A stretch of DNA of 64,000 nt from Closterium sp. NIES-65 (taxonomy: Eukaryota; Streptophyta; Zygnematophyceae; Desmidiales; Closteriaceae): positions 186,001-250,000 of the forward strand of contig CANXME010002316.1 in the NCBI GenBank assembly GCA_948144175.1. Direction: 5' to 3'. A program made the position numbers and the translations under genes. Positions 43,117 to 54,562 of this stretch are shown piece by piece. The notes under the pieces were generated by a model that was given only the letters and a program-made list of their open reading frames with translations, searched no databases and was not told where the DNA came from. The stretch's first letter is position 1; every line of letters begins with the position of its first letter.

Positions 43117-44209
43117 TGTTGGGTGCAAATTCACATTGCACGACATCCTGCCGTCTGTTTGTACGAGTATGCGTGTGCGAATGCATTTGCGTGTGAATGG
43201 TATGTTTGTGTGTTTGTTTGCTTTCGCAATTTTCGCTTGAAGCATTTGCAGGTACTCGCAAAATGTGCGCTTCGGCATAACATTGTACGCGCTATGAACA
43301 GAACAAGCAGAAAGGACGAGCTCGCAAAGGAACCCAAGATGGAAGCTTTGCGGTTCAACTTACTTGATTGCGCAGATTCAGTTCTATCCAACTCGAAATT
43401 GTACTGTTTTGTTTGGTTGACTATAATGTAGCAGGGCAGGCACTATAGGGGTACAATTTAGGTGAAGGTTGGATGTTGTTTGTCTGTATCTGCATGCTAC
43501 AGGGCCAGGGGAAACCAGCGGAACCAGCATTTGGCTGGTTGGGCAAAGACAAAACAGGTTCTGTTTTTAGGACCTGAACCTGATTGTTGTTTTCCCAGGT
43601 TGGAAAAACAGAACCAGAGGTTGTTCACCAACCTACCACCTGCTATTTTGTCCAGCCAGGTTGGTTCTGTTGCTTGGAATTATTTGGGATCATCCCTGGT
43701 TGTTCCCAGGTTGATTCCCAAGGTCCTTGCTAGCTAGAGCTATATAATCCTTCTCTGTTTGTACCTGAATATAGTGAAATTGATTCAAGCGAATTCCTCC
43801 CTTCCTGGAATTTCGTTTCTACGCGGTGCAACGGCGGAATGCTACCCGAGTCAACGCTAGTACGCTAGCACTCCAACGCTAGGCAAACGCTGTCCGAGCC
43901 ATAACTTCGTAATGGCAAAACTTTTCGCGAGGCAACTTGGCTTATTTTAAAGCTCTTAGAGTGAGCTTCGATATAGTAAATTCTCAGCTTAATCCGATCA
44001 ACGGTCTGCACAATACGCTGCGCAACGTTCAAGGTACTCTTGCTGTTTTGACTAAGTCCCTCTTGATCCCTCTCTCTACAAACTCGGACCCGAAGATAGG
44101 GGCTGGTCTTGTACCAGGCACCCAAGGACCCTTGGAGGTGACCCCGAGGAGAGGTTTTAAGTTTGATAAAGTCTTAATAGCTTGAGTTTATTAGGCCCTT
44201 ACACCAACA
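43117..44209 (+). repeat. A4 3' LTR
   Basis: Complete 1093-bp LTR. In the inner palindrome arm CTATAGTG has become CTATAATG (43421-43428). The outer arms AAATTGTAC (43396-43404) and GTACAATTT (43451-43459) are intact. Confidence 0.95.
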
Positions 44210-44214
44210 TGTCG

Positions 44215-45485
44215 ACCTGCTCAAGAAGCACCTCCTAACAGCTGGGACTAGCATAGTTGCTGTAGGCGCTTCTCGTGGCACTCCTCGCACCCCCTTCTTT
44301 GAGGGGTGTTCGCCCTCCCCCCTTCTCCCCTCAGTCGCCTCTGCTGCAGCTGTTGACTACCTTCGTGCTGAGGAGGTTGGAGCTGCGTCTGCCAGTAGTG
44401 GGAGGCGCCGCAGCGGCAGGGGCTGGAAGGGCAGGAGCGGTGGGGGTGGCAAATGTGGAGGCGGTGGTGGGGGCGGTGGAGGCGTTGGTGGGGGCGGCGG
44501 TGGAGGAGGAAGTGGTGGTGGGGGCGGCGGGGCAGGTGGCGGCGGTAGTGGCGGCAGTGGGAGTGGTGGAGGTAGTGGTGGTGGCGGCGGTAGTGGCGGC
44601 AGTGGGGGTGGAGGCGGCAGCGGTGGGGGTGGAGGCGGCAGCAGTGGGGGTGGCAGGGGTGGCACCAGCCAGAGGGGAGGCCTTGGAGGTGGCCAGCAGC
44701 AGCAGCAACGTCAGCCCCTTTCGTCCCAGGAGCTCCGTGAGTGGTTTGCTCAGCGTGGGAGGACTGGGGGTAGTGGTCCCTGCCCGTATGTTATTCGCAC
44801 AGGTCAAACATACGAGTGGTCTCACACTCAGCACCGCTGCTTCAACCGCCTTACCGACGCCTTTCGCGCAGAGTTTCCTTATGCACCTAAGCTTCCCGAC
44901 TGGGCGGCGCTGCTTAGGCAGAATGTTGATATCTTTGCTCTAGACTTTGATGCTATCCTATCTGCCATGTATGCATTGACTATTGGTGATGAGGGTGATT
45001 GTTACCTGTGTCTGCCGCCAGACCCAGGTATAGAGGCTGCTGCTCTAGGTGCTAGTGAGTCTGCTGCCCTAGGTGCTGGTGAGTCTGCTCTCTTTGGTAC
45101 TGCGTCTGCTGCGGCCCTACACACCTTCACACTTGACTCAGGTGCTTCCTGCTGTCTCTTTCGCAACAGTACCACAGTCACACCGCTCACTGCACCTGTT
45201 GCTGTGTCGTTGGCTGACCCCTCTGGGGGCCCAGTCCTTGCACGTTCCTCCAATGTTCTGCCCTGTCCGGCGGTTCCGTCTTGGTCATTGTCAGGTCTCC
45301 TCCTCCCCCCGTTCTCTACGAACTTGGTGAGCACAGCTACCCTCAAGGATGCGGGGGTTGACATCTTCACCCTTGGATGGCAGCGTGTGGCGTTCTGTAC
45401 GTGCTCTCGGACCGGTAGCCACCTGGCCTCAATAACACGTCCGCCTAGGTCGAGTCTGTACACACTGACTACTGCGCCTCCTCAG
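44215..45485 (+). pseudogene. gag: G1 gag C-terminal part and protease start
   Basis: Resumes G1 after A4: DLLKKHLLTAGTSIVAVGAS and FFEGCSPSPLLPSVAS, then more than 200 bp of GGTGGCGGCGGTAGT-type codons giving a Gly/Ser-rich tract (44450-44650). Next come QRQPLSSQELREWFAQRG, GPCPYVIRTG with SHTQHRCF, LPDWAALLRQNVDIFAL and GDCYLCLPPDPG. The protease start is HTFTLDSGASCCLFRNST (DSG, about 45120-45165), followed by SLADPSGGPVLARSS and SSLYTLTTAPPQ. The frame is open from 44275 to the break. At 45486 the 3' LTR of element B begins, so integrase, RT and RNase H of G1 lie beyond B or are lost. Left flank of B is CTCAG. Confidence 0.88.
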
Positions 45486-45646
45486 TGTTTTAGTCAAGAG
45501 TCCACTTAGAGGTCGCGGATGCCCATGAAACCGCCTAAGCAGAATCTGACGTCTTCAAACCGCCTCTGTTCAAAACGCCGTCACGATCAGCTCCGATAAC
45601 ACATGAGCCTGAAACTTGGACAGCAGTTAGCCTTAGATGTCTGCTT
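45486..45646 (-). repeat. B 3' LTR, distal part
   Basis: TGTTTTAGTCAAGAGTCCAC... matches the 5' LTR start at 58198 (TGTTATAGTCAAGAGTCCAC) with scattered changes. It runs to TGTCTGCTT, where A5 was inserted; the final TGCTT is one copy of the A5 target duplication. Confidence 0.9.
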
Positions 45647-46739
45647 TATTCGTGTAAGGGCCTAATAAACTCAAGCTATTAAGACTTTATCAAACTTAAA
45701 ACCTCTCCTCGGGGTCACCTCCAAGGGTCCTTGGGTGCCTGGTACAAGACCAGCCCCTATCCTCGGGTCCGAGTTTGTAGAGAGAGGGATCAAGAGGGAC
45801 TTAGTCAAAACAACAAGAGTACCTTGAACGTCGCGCAGCGTATCGTGCAGACCGTAGATCGGATTAAGCTGAGAATATACTATATCGAAGCTCACTCTAA
45901 GAGCTTTAAAATAAGCTAAGTTGCCTCGCGAAAAGTTCTGCCATTACGAAGTTATGGCTCGGACAGCGTTAGCCTAGCGTTGGAGTGCTAGCGTACTAGC
46001 GTTGACTCGCGTAGCATTCCGCCGTCGCACCGCGTAGAAACGAAATTCTAGGAAGGGAGGAATTCGCTTGAATCAATTTTACTATGTTCAGGTACAAACA
46101 GAGAAGGAATAAATAGCTCTAGCTAGCAAGGACCTTGGGAATCAACCTGGGAACAACCAGGGATGATCCCAAATAATTCCAAGCAACAGAACCAACCTGG
46201 CTGGACAAAATAGCAGGTGGTAGGTTGGTGAACAACCTCTGGTTCTGTTTTTCCAACCTGGGAAAACAACAACCAGGTTCAGGTCCTAAAAACAGAACCT
46301 GTTTTGTCTTTGCCCAACCAGCCAAATGCTGGTTCCGCTGGTTTCCCCTGGCCCTGTAGCATGCAGATACAGACAAACAACATCCAACCTTCACCTAAAT
46401 TGTACCCCTATAGTGCCTGCCCTGCTACACTATAGTCAACCAAACAAAACAGTACAATTTCGAGTTGGATAGAACTGAATCTGCGCAATCAAGTAAGCCG
46501 AACCGCAAAGCTTCCATCTTGGGTTCCTTTGCGAGCTCGTCCTTTCTGCTTGTACTGTTCATAGCGCGTACAATGTTATGCCGAAGCGCACATTGTGCGA
46601 GTACCTGCAAATGCTTCAAGCGAAAATTGCGAAAGCAAACAAACACACGAACATACCATTCACACGCAAATGCATTCGCACACGCATACTCGTACAAACA
46701 GACGGCAGGATGTCGTGCAATGTGAATTTGCACCCAACA
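45647..46739 (-). repeat. A5 3' LTR
   Basis: 1093 bp. The outer terminus has decayed to TATTCGTGTAAGG (normally TGTTGGTGTAAGG). The inner end GCACCCAACA is intact and adjoins the polypurine complement. Confidence 0.93.
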
Positions 46740-46781
46740 CACTCCCCCTCAGCCTGCCGGCTGCATCCCCATCATTCCATA

Positions 46782-49700
46782 CTAGTTCATGCTCATTCCA
46801 CTCATGCGCACACAACGCCAATGAGGCTCATCCGCAAGCCTCTTGGTGAGGAAGTCTGCTGGCTGCTGGTGAGTCTTGATGTAGATCGGATTCACCGTCC
46901 CCCTCTTCACCTCCTTACGCAGCCAGTGCCACTTGATACGCATGTGCTTATTGAGCCCATGAGGCACAGCGTTTTTGGCCATCCCAAGAGCTCCCTTGCT
47001 ATCACAAAACAGCGGCGTAACAACCTTTTGCTCCTGGCCAATCTCCTCTAACAGCCTCCTCAGCCAAATTACCTCCTTCACCCCATGAAACATTGCCATG
47101 TACTCTGAATCCACGGACGAGAGTGCTGTCTCCGTCTGCTTCTTTGACCTCCAACTAACCGGTCCTCCCCCAACTACGCAGATGTATCCTCCCACAGATG
47201 AGGAATCTTCCTTCTCAGAGGCCCACGTAGCATCGATAAAGCAAGTGAGGAAAAGCTTGCCTTCTCCAAGCCTCTCCCCCTTCTCTTTCAGCACCTCAAC
47301 CCCTTTCTGCTTCACCTGTGCAGATGCGGAGTATTGAACTCCAACGCTTGGGTGAGAGTTTAGATACTTCACCACACGCTCAGCTGCATCCACCTGCTCC
47401 TCTGATGGATTCTGCACCACCCTAGCCAGCTGCCCAACCGAGAAAGAGATGTCGGGCCTCGTGTGAACTGCTGCATACAAGAGGCTGCCCACCAAGGACT
47501 GAAATTGCTGCTGCTCGTCGGCTTCAACCCCTTCATCCTCTGCAGCTTTCACAAGCTTGAATTCTGCTGGCAGGGGAGTTGCAACCTTGCGCTCATTCTC
47601 AATCCCGTACTTCTCCCCAAGCTCCTTGATGAACTTCTCCTGGTGCAGCTTCAACCACCTGTGATCCAGATCCCTCTCCACGTGCATCCCGAGGTAGTAC
47701 TTTACCTCCCCAAGGTTCTTGCACTTGAAGTTCTCCATCAGCTGCTGCTGCACCTTCTGGATCTCCTTCATGCTGCTGCTAAAGAGAAGAATGTCGTCCA
47801 CATAGACCAGAAACAGCACCAGCTTCTCCCCCTCCCCCTTGAAAAAGAGGCTCTCATCACAGCTGCTGGTCCTGAATCCCATCTCCTCTAAAACAGCTGC
47901 CAACTTCTGGTACCAGCAGCGTGGCGCCTGCTTCAAGCCGTAGATGGACTTTTTCAGCTTGCACACCCTGCTCGTACCATCCTCATACCCAGGTGGCTGC
48001 GTCATGTAGACATCCTCCTCTAAAATCCCATTGAGGAATGCCGTTGATATATCTATCTGAATGATGAATTTCCCACTAACGGTTGCATCTGCCAACAAGA
48101 CACGGAGGGTAGGGGGTTTGGCAGTGGGAGCAAAGATCTCATTGAAGTCCCGCTTCTCCTTCTGCATAAACCCCTTAGCCACCAACCTACTCTTGTAGAT
48201 GGTGACCTGTCCCTTGTCATCGGTCTTGATCCTTAGCACCCACTTGCACTGTACGGCTTTCTTCCCCTCAGGCAGCACTACTAGTTCCCAAGTCCCATTC
48301 TCCAGCATCCCTAGAAGCTAGCCATTTGTCCCTATCTGGTCCAGCTAATGCCTCCTCCATGCTAGCTGGTTCCTCTGGTGCAGGGGCAAGAAAACAGTAG
48401 GCAGGTTCATCCTCCTCATCCGGATCATAGCCATGCGGTAGAATCAGCAATGCCTCCTCGGTCCCAAGCTGCTGCTCCGCTACATCAGCTCCTGCAGTCA
48501 GCGTCTTAGTAGCCATACGGGTACGTCCTCGCCTGGAGACGGGTGTCTCCCATCCCTTCATAACCACACCCTTCGGCTTCTTAGTTTTTCCCTGCTGCTG
48601 CTCTCCTCCCTCGGATCCAGCAGCTCCACTAGTGCTACCGCTAGTCTCCACACCATCACCTCCACCAGCAGGTGCCTCCTGCACCTTCTTTCCATCACCA
48701 CCCTCTGCAGCTGCCTCCTCTCCCTCCTCCCACACACTAGGAGTCAGGTCCAGCTGCATGGTGATCTGCTCCATCTGCTGGGACACCCTGGCCTCCGGCT
48801 GTTTCTCCCAGCTCCCATACATCATGCCCTCAACAAACTTCACTTCCCTGCTGTCAAACAACACACCCTTCGAAGGCTCCCACAGCAGCCATCCCTTGCT
48901 CTCAGCAGATCCCAAAGCACCCGATTGCCCAGCTTCCCTTTATAAGTGCGAGCCCCATCCGTGTTGGTGTTCACCCCAGCCTTGCCAAGCTTACGGAGGG
49001 AGATAAGGTTGGCCTTCAGGTCGGGGACGAGGAGAACATCGTGCAGCACCACCGGCTTGCCATCCGCTCCCTTAAACGCAGCTCGTCCCGCACCAGCCAC
49101 CTTCAACATGTGTCCAGAGGCAGAGCACACCTCATTAATCGGTGCAGCGCGTACATCGTCCAGCAGGTCCTTGCGCGGCGTCATTGTCCATGCAGCGCCT
49201 GTGTCCAACACCCAATAGTCCAGGGGGTGCAGCTCTGCTCCAGCCTTAGCAGATGCGTCTCCTTGCTCCCCCTTGTCTCCCACATGGAAGAATTGGCCCG
49301 CGGTGCGCTCCTTCTTCTTTTCCGCACCACCGTTGCCCTTCGGGTTGTTGTCGGACGAATCAGCGACCATGTTGGCGCCGTTTTTCTGGTTCCTCCGCGC
49401 GCCGCCATGCTGGTGACGATTCTGGGGGGTCCATCCATCGGGTTTCTTATAGCACAAAAACCAGGGGTGCCCTTCCTTCTTACAATACCAGCAACTCCCT
49501 TTCATTTTGCCACCAGCACCCGACTTGCCCCCACGTCCAGATTTCGCACCGCGACCCCAACCGGTACCTCCTTGTTGGTCGTTGGAGTCGTCGTCTTTCT
49601 TTGCACCGCGTCCAGCACCACCGAAGCCACGTCCTTTGCCACGTCGGCTCCCTTGCATCCCGTAGCCGCTGCTGCCGTCGTCTCCACCCCTCAGTTGGCG

Positions 49701-50396
49701 GCGACGGAAGTCCTCCTCCAGAATCTTCGTCCGCACCCACTCGAGCGTCCACAAGCTCTGGTTTTGCGGCAGGCTCAATCCGCTCGTGAATTGAAGCCAC
49801 GATTCGGGCAGCAGCGAGAGCATCTTCAGGCACTTGGTCTGCTTCGGGTAGGTGATTCCCGCGATCGCCAGCTTCGCGTAGAGATCACGCATCTTGTCCA
49901 GGATGGGTTGTACCGGCTCTCCCTCGCTTAGGCGCAACGCGGACAGCTCCCTCTCCATCATGAGCGTCGCAGCGACGGAGGTAGGGGCGTGCAGCTCCTT
50001 CAACACGGTCCACGCCTTCGGACCGCACTCAACCTCCGGCAGCAGGTGCATGACGTGGTGACGCTGGTTCAGCTCCAAACTCTGCGACATCAAGTAGTAG
50101 CCAGCCGAGGCGCGCTCGTCCCAATCTTCCTGAAAGGCGGGGTCACTCGGTCTAGGCTCCTCCCCAATCATTAGTTTCAGCAATCCGATCTGACGGAAAT
50201 AAAGTTGCATTTTCCAGACCTAATCATCATAGCCCTCACCATTGAACTTCTCGACGGTGAAGTTTTTCAGCACCTCCTTGATCAGCGAGCCCTGGCTTGT
50301 TCGCGCTCCCCTTGGCGCAGAAACACAAGAATCATGGCTGCCGCTACGATCTTGGGCTGAAGATTCACCAGCTACCGCCGAGGTGTTCCCCGCCAT
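46782..50396 (-). pseudogene. gag-pol: A5 gag-pol with integrase deletion and other breaks
   Basis: From the ATG at 50396 the reading meets TAG at 50220-50222 (codon 59, a Trp codon in A4). Gag, knuckle CWYCKKEGHPWFLC and protease VLDTGAAWT then follow. At about 48907 the sequence jumps from RVLWDL to AESKGWLLWEPS; the DNA between, about 950 bp in A4 (39994-40945), held HHCC, the DDE core and most of integrase. A CTGC overlap marks the junction, and the frame changes. Near 48307 a 17-bp loss (ASRDAEYQSLLENG becomes ASRDAGEW) shifts frame again. RT (FIIQIDISTAFLNG, YVDDILLF) and RNase H (altered FIDATWAS; VDSEYMAM; FCDSKGAL) follow to 46782. It is non-autonomous. Confidence 0.93.
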
Positions 50397-50442
50397 AGCT
50401 ACCTATAACGAGGATCACTATAACGCAGCTCTGATACCAGCT
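50397..50442 (-). promoter_or_regulatory. A5 leader with primer-binding site
   Basis: The minus strand reads AGCTGGTATCAGAGCTGCG next to the 5' LTR, then 30 bp to the ATG at 50396. Confidence 0.87.
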
Positions 50443-51535
50443 TGTTGGTGTAAGGGCCTAGTAAACTCAAGCTATTAAGACTTTATCAAACTTAAAACCT
50501 CTCCTCGGGGTCACCTCCAAGGGTCCTTGGGTGCCTGGTACAAGACCAGCCCCTATCCTCGGGTCCGAGTTTGTAGAGAGAGGGATCAAGAGGGACTTAG
50601 TCAAAACAGCAAGAGTACCTTGAACGTCGCGCAGCGTATCGTGTAGACCGTAGATCGGATTAAGCTGAGAATATACTATATTGAAGCTCACTCTAAGAGC
50701 TTTAAAATAAGCTAAGTTGCCTCGCGAAAAGTTCTGCCATTACGAAGTTATGGCTCGGACAGCGTTAGCCTAGCGTTGGAGTGCTAGCGTACTAGCGTTG
50801 ACTCGGGTAGCATTCCGCCATCGCACCGCGTAGAAACGAAATTCCAGGAAGGGAGGAATTCGCTTGAATCAATTTTACTATGTTCAGGTACAAACAGAGA
50901 AGGAATAAATAGCTCTAGCTAGCAAGGACCTTGGGAATCAACCTGGGAACAACCAGGGATGATCCCAAATAATTCCAAGCAACAGAACCAACCTGGCTGG
51001 ACAAAATAGCAGGTGGTAGGTTGGTGAAAAACCTCTGGTTCTGTTTTTCCAACCTGGGAAAACAACAACCAGGTTCAGGTCCTAAAAACAGAACCTGTTT
51101 TGTCTTTGCCCAACCAGCCAAATGCTGGTTCCGCTGGTTTCCCCTGGCCCTGTAGCATGCAGATACAGACAAACAACATCCAACCTTCACCTAAATTGTA
51201 CCCCTATAGTGCCTGCCCTGCTACACTATAGTCAACCAAACAAAACAGTACAATTTCGAGATGGATAGAACTGAATCTGCGCAATCAAGTAAGCCGAACC
51301 GCAAAGTTTCCATCTTGGGTTCCTTTGCGAGCTCGTCCTTTCTGCTTGTACTGTTCATAGCGCGTACAATGTTATGCCGAAGCGCACATTGTGCGAGTAC
51401 CTGCAAATGCTTCAAGCGAAAATTGCGAAAGCAAACAAACACACGAACATACCATTCACACGCAAATGCATTCGCACGCGCATACTCGTACAAACAGACG
51501 GCAGGATGTCGTGCAATGTGAATTTGCACCCAACA
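50443..51535 (-). repeat. A5 5' LTR
   Basis: Complete, 1093 bp, TGTTGGTGTAAGG...GCACCCAACA on the plus strand. Confidence 0.95.
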
Positions 51536-51540
51536 TGCTT

Positions 51541-52395
51541 TCCAAAGGTGTATTGCTTGATTTCACCAGAGGTGTATGCGCTACGCAGTGAACGAAAAAG
51601 TAAGCTCGGCTGAAAAACGTGTATTCTCATTGATGCAAGGAAGAGGTCAGTACAACATTGCCTAGGGGACTCTTAAGGGGTTGGGATCATCCTGGGAACT
51701 CAGAGAAACTTGAGTCCTAGGGGAGAAAGGCTAGAGAAGGATGGGAAACGTCCTAGCTAGGTCAGCAAAGCCAACCACACATGGATGTTCAGAGCTGTAG
51801 TCAAGGCAACCAATTGTGAGTCAAGCCAACCATGAGTCAGCTTGTCTTCCCACTTGCACCCTCTTGCAAGCTGGTTCCAGGAAGACCACACTTCTCAAAA
51901 GGAGGGTTGTAGAGTCCCACTTGACCACCTGTACTTGTCTCATTCTCTGTCCCTGCACCATTGGCATGACAACAATGAAAGGGTAGCAAGGGAAATGCTG
52001 CCAACAGTGCACCATGACTCCGGAACAGTGAATTTCGGCAGCTGTCACGCAATTCTCGGATGTTGGATCGTTCTGAAACGTGGTGACCACCTGCAAAGCG
52101 GGGCAAAGGACTGCCAGACCGAATTTCAGACCAATCGGAGCTTGGTAGATGAGTCAGCAGCCGAAATGGTGAACTCGGGTGGTACCAAAAAAGAGTAACA
52201 CACACTTCCGGGATGCCATAAGTCTTGAAACTTAAAATGTTGTCATGCCTTGGTAACTGCTTCAAAAACTCTGAAACTTTGAGGGTTTAAATGAAACTTG
52301 TTGAAAAACCTCCCCACAAAATTCCAGAAGCTGAGCAGGCTTGTAGGCCGAATGGGAGTGCGATGACTGTGCCACTATAATGTGTTGGCACAACA
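51541..52395 (-). repeat. B 3' LTR, main part
   Basis: Continues the B LTR (TCCAAAGGTGTATTGCTTGA) and closely matches 58355-59197 of the 5' LTR. It ends GTGTTGGCACAACA at 52395, followed by AACTCCCCCTCATCG, the complement of the B polypurine tract. LTR length without A5 is about 1016 bp. Confidence 0.9.
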
Positions 52396-52412
52396 AACTC
52401 CCCCTCATCGTG
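52396..52412 (-). promoter_or_regulatory. B polypurine tract
   Basis: In element sense CGATGAGGGGGAGTT lies directly before the 3' LTR; compare GGCTGAGGGGGAGTG in family A. Confidence 0.75.
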
Positions 52413-52452
52413 CTCTCATTCATCCCTTAGCTCCTCCCTGAAGCTGCCTCCC

Positions 52453-54557
52453 TTAGTTGAAGGATATGCCACACCAGGTGGCGCACGTCCAATGCTGTTG
52501 CTCTGCAAGCCGTTTTGTAAAAAAAACTGCAGGTTGCTTGGTAGTGTTGATGTAGTGCAAGGAGACCGTGCCCTTCTTCACCTCCTTCCTCACCCAATGC
52601 CATTTAATATGCATGTGCTTGTTCAGCCCATGGAGCACAGCATTGCGAGCCATTGCAATTGCTCCTTGGCTGTCACAAAACACAGGTGTGGGACCCTCTT
52701 GCTCCTGCCCCAACTCCTCAAGCAACCTCCTCATCCAAACCACCTCCTTCACCCCATTAAACAACGCCATGTACTCGCTCTTCGTTGACGAGTGGGCTAT
52801 CTCCCCTTGCTTCTTAGACTTCCAGCTCACTGGACTCCCTACAACACAGCATACATAGCCACCATGGGATGTTGCATCACTGATGTCACTTGCCCAGGTA
52901 GCATCGGTGAAGCACGAGAGGTACAAGTGTCCACGCCTTGCAGGTGTACCAGTCTTCAAGCTCACCTCCTCCACTCCCTTTTGCTTTAGCTGCCCATGCA
53001 CTGAATATTGCATCCCCACCTTTGAGGTTGCCATGCAGTACCTCACCAGCCTCTTTGCTGCATCGAGGTGCTCTTGAAGGGGCCTAGACACCACACGAGC
53101 CAGCTGCGAAACCGCGAATGAAATATCAGGGCGAGTGTTGAACGAAGCATACATCAAGCTCCCCACCATTAACTAGAACCGACGCTGCAACTCGGGCTCC
53201 AACATCTCACCCTCCTCTTCATCAAGGTGTAGCTGAAACCCTGAGGGTAGAGGAGTCTTCACACTCCTCCCTTCCTCCAGCCCATACCTCTTCCCCATGG
53301 CTGCAAGGTACTTGTGTTGGTGAAGCCTCAACCATCCCTTCACCTCGTCCCGCTCCACGTGAAGACCAAGGTAATACCCCACTGATCCAAGGGCCTTGCA
53401 TTGAAAGGTCTCCTTCAGCTTCCCTTGCACCTCCTTGATCCTCTCCAGGGATGGAGAGAAGAGGAGAATGCCATCAACGTAGACAAGGTGAAACACCTTC
53501 TCCTCCTCCCCCTCGGTCATAAAGAGACTCTCGTCGCACCCGCTGACTTTGAAGCCAAGAGCCTCCAACGCCTCCATCAGCCTTGCATACCAGCACCTTG
53601 GAGCTTGTTTAAGGCCATAGATGGCCTTGTTGAGCCTGCAAACACGTCCGCTCCCATCGTCGTACCCCTCTGGCTGCTTCATGTAAATCTCCTCATCTAC
53701 CACGCCATAGAGGAAAGCCGTCTTCACATCCATTTGCTCCACCTTCCAACCACAAACGGCAGCGGCTGCTAGCAACACCCGGAGCGTGGGAGCCTTGGCA
53801 ACAAGAGCAAACACCTCCTTAAAGTCAACCCCCTCCCTCTGCTGGAAGCCCTTGATCACAAGTCTTGTTTTGCGCCTCTCCAACTTCCTCTCCGCATCGG
53901 TCTTCACACGTAATATCCACGTGCAATCCAATGCCTTTCTTCCCGGGGGCAGATCAGTGAGGGTCCATGTTCCATTCTCCATGAGGCTCAGAAACTCATC
54001 CTCCCTTGAAGCCAACCAAGCCTCTCGATCATCTCCAGCAAGTGCTTCCTCCATTGAAGCCGGTTCATGAGGTAAGTTGACACCGAAGCAACAAATCTGC
54101 TCCATCTCTCCCTCGGCTCCCTTTTCCTCATCATCTTCCTCCTCCTGGACCAGCATTGCCTTGGGACCCCCAAGCCTTTCATACTTGAGGAAATCCCTTG
54201 GGTGAGCAGCTCACTTGGGCCTCTCCTTGGCTGCACCCTCCTTAGCTCCACCGCGGACAGCACCACGCTTCCCTTGGGTTGTCCGCCTTGGTGGAAGTGA
54301 AGGGGATGGTGTAGGCTGCTGCACCTCCTCCCCGGCAGCACCTCTCTCAGCTACAGGGGCCGCCTCTTGTTGCAACACTCCCTCCACCTCCGCTGCCTCC
54401 CCTTCAGCACCTCCCAAGTCATGTGACACCTCCGTTACCTCTGAAGATGAAGACAACTCGATGGGAATGAGGAATGGGTCATTCGTTCCCACCTCTATTC
54501 CGAGCGGAATGGTGACCTTGCTCCTCCCTCGCTCCAACCACTCCTTGAACATGAGCC
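52453..54557 (-). pseudogene. pol: B pol: connector, RT and RNase H
   Basis: From the solo LTR the minus strand reads FKEWLERGRSKVTIPLG, then an acidic connector with TGA at 54211-54213. RT follows (NGTWTLTDLPPGRKALDCTW, KTAFLYGVVDEEIYMKQPEG, YGLKQAPRCWYARL). The catalytic loop is YVDGILLF, so the second Asp of YVDD is Gly (about 53480). A TAG at 53173-53175 precedes LMVGSLMYASFNTRPDISFA. RNase H comes last (FTDATWASDISDATSHGGY, TKSEYMAL, FCDSQGAI, TTKQPAVFFTKRL) and ends at 52453. No frameshift is needed; the stops are all in frame. The protein is inactive by both the stops and the YVDG change. Confidence 0.92.
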
Positions 54558-54562
54558 CCTTC

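Larger units (their letters stand above)
37888..44209 (+). mobile_element. Retrotransposon A4 (copia), intact coding, damaged 5' LTR
   Basis: 5' LTR 37888-38453 (566 bp, internally deleted), leader 38454-38499, gag-pol 38500-43074, polypurine tract, 3' LTR 43117-44209 (1093 bp). A perfect target duplication TGTCG flanks it (37883-37887 and 44210-44214), and G1 gag reads on across the insertion. It is the only family A copy in the window with a complete open reading frame. Confidence 0.97.
45647..51535 (-). mobile_element. Retrotransposon A5 (copia), lacks integrase
   Basis: 3' LTR 45647-46739, polypurine complement, defective gag-pol 46782-50396, leader 50397-50442, 5' LTR 50443-51535. A perfect TGCTT duplication flanks it (45642-45646 and 51536-51540), and B LTR sequence continues on both sides. 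The two LTRs differ by few changes, mostly transitions. Confidence 0.95.

Noticed and set aside
43462-43737. 91-codon ORF (MKVGCCLSVSACYRARGN...) found in most family A LTRs, with 82-, 86- and 105-codon ORFs on both strands
   Set aside because: They lie wholly in LTR DNA, overlap one another on both strands and are kept only because LTR copies are young. No domain, signal peptide or codon pattern was seen.
45652-45652. A5 3' LTR first read as truncated to GTGTAAGG
   Set aside because: TATTCG aligns with TGTTGG at two substitutions, and taking it as the terminus gives a perfect TGCTT target duplication, so the LTR is full length.
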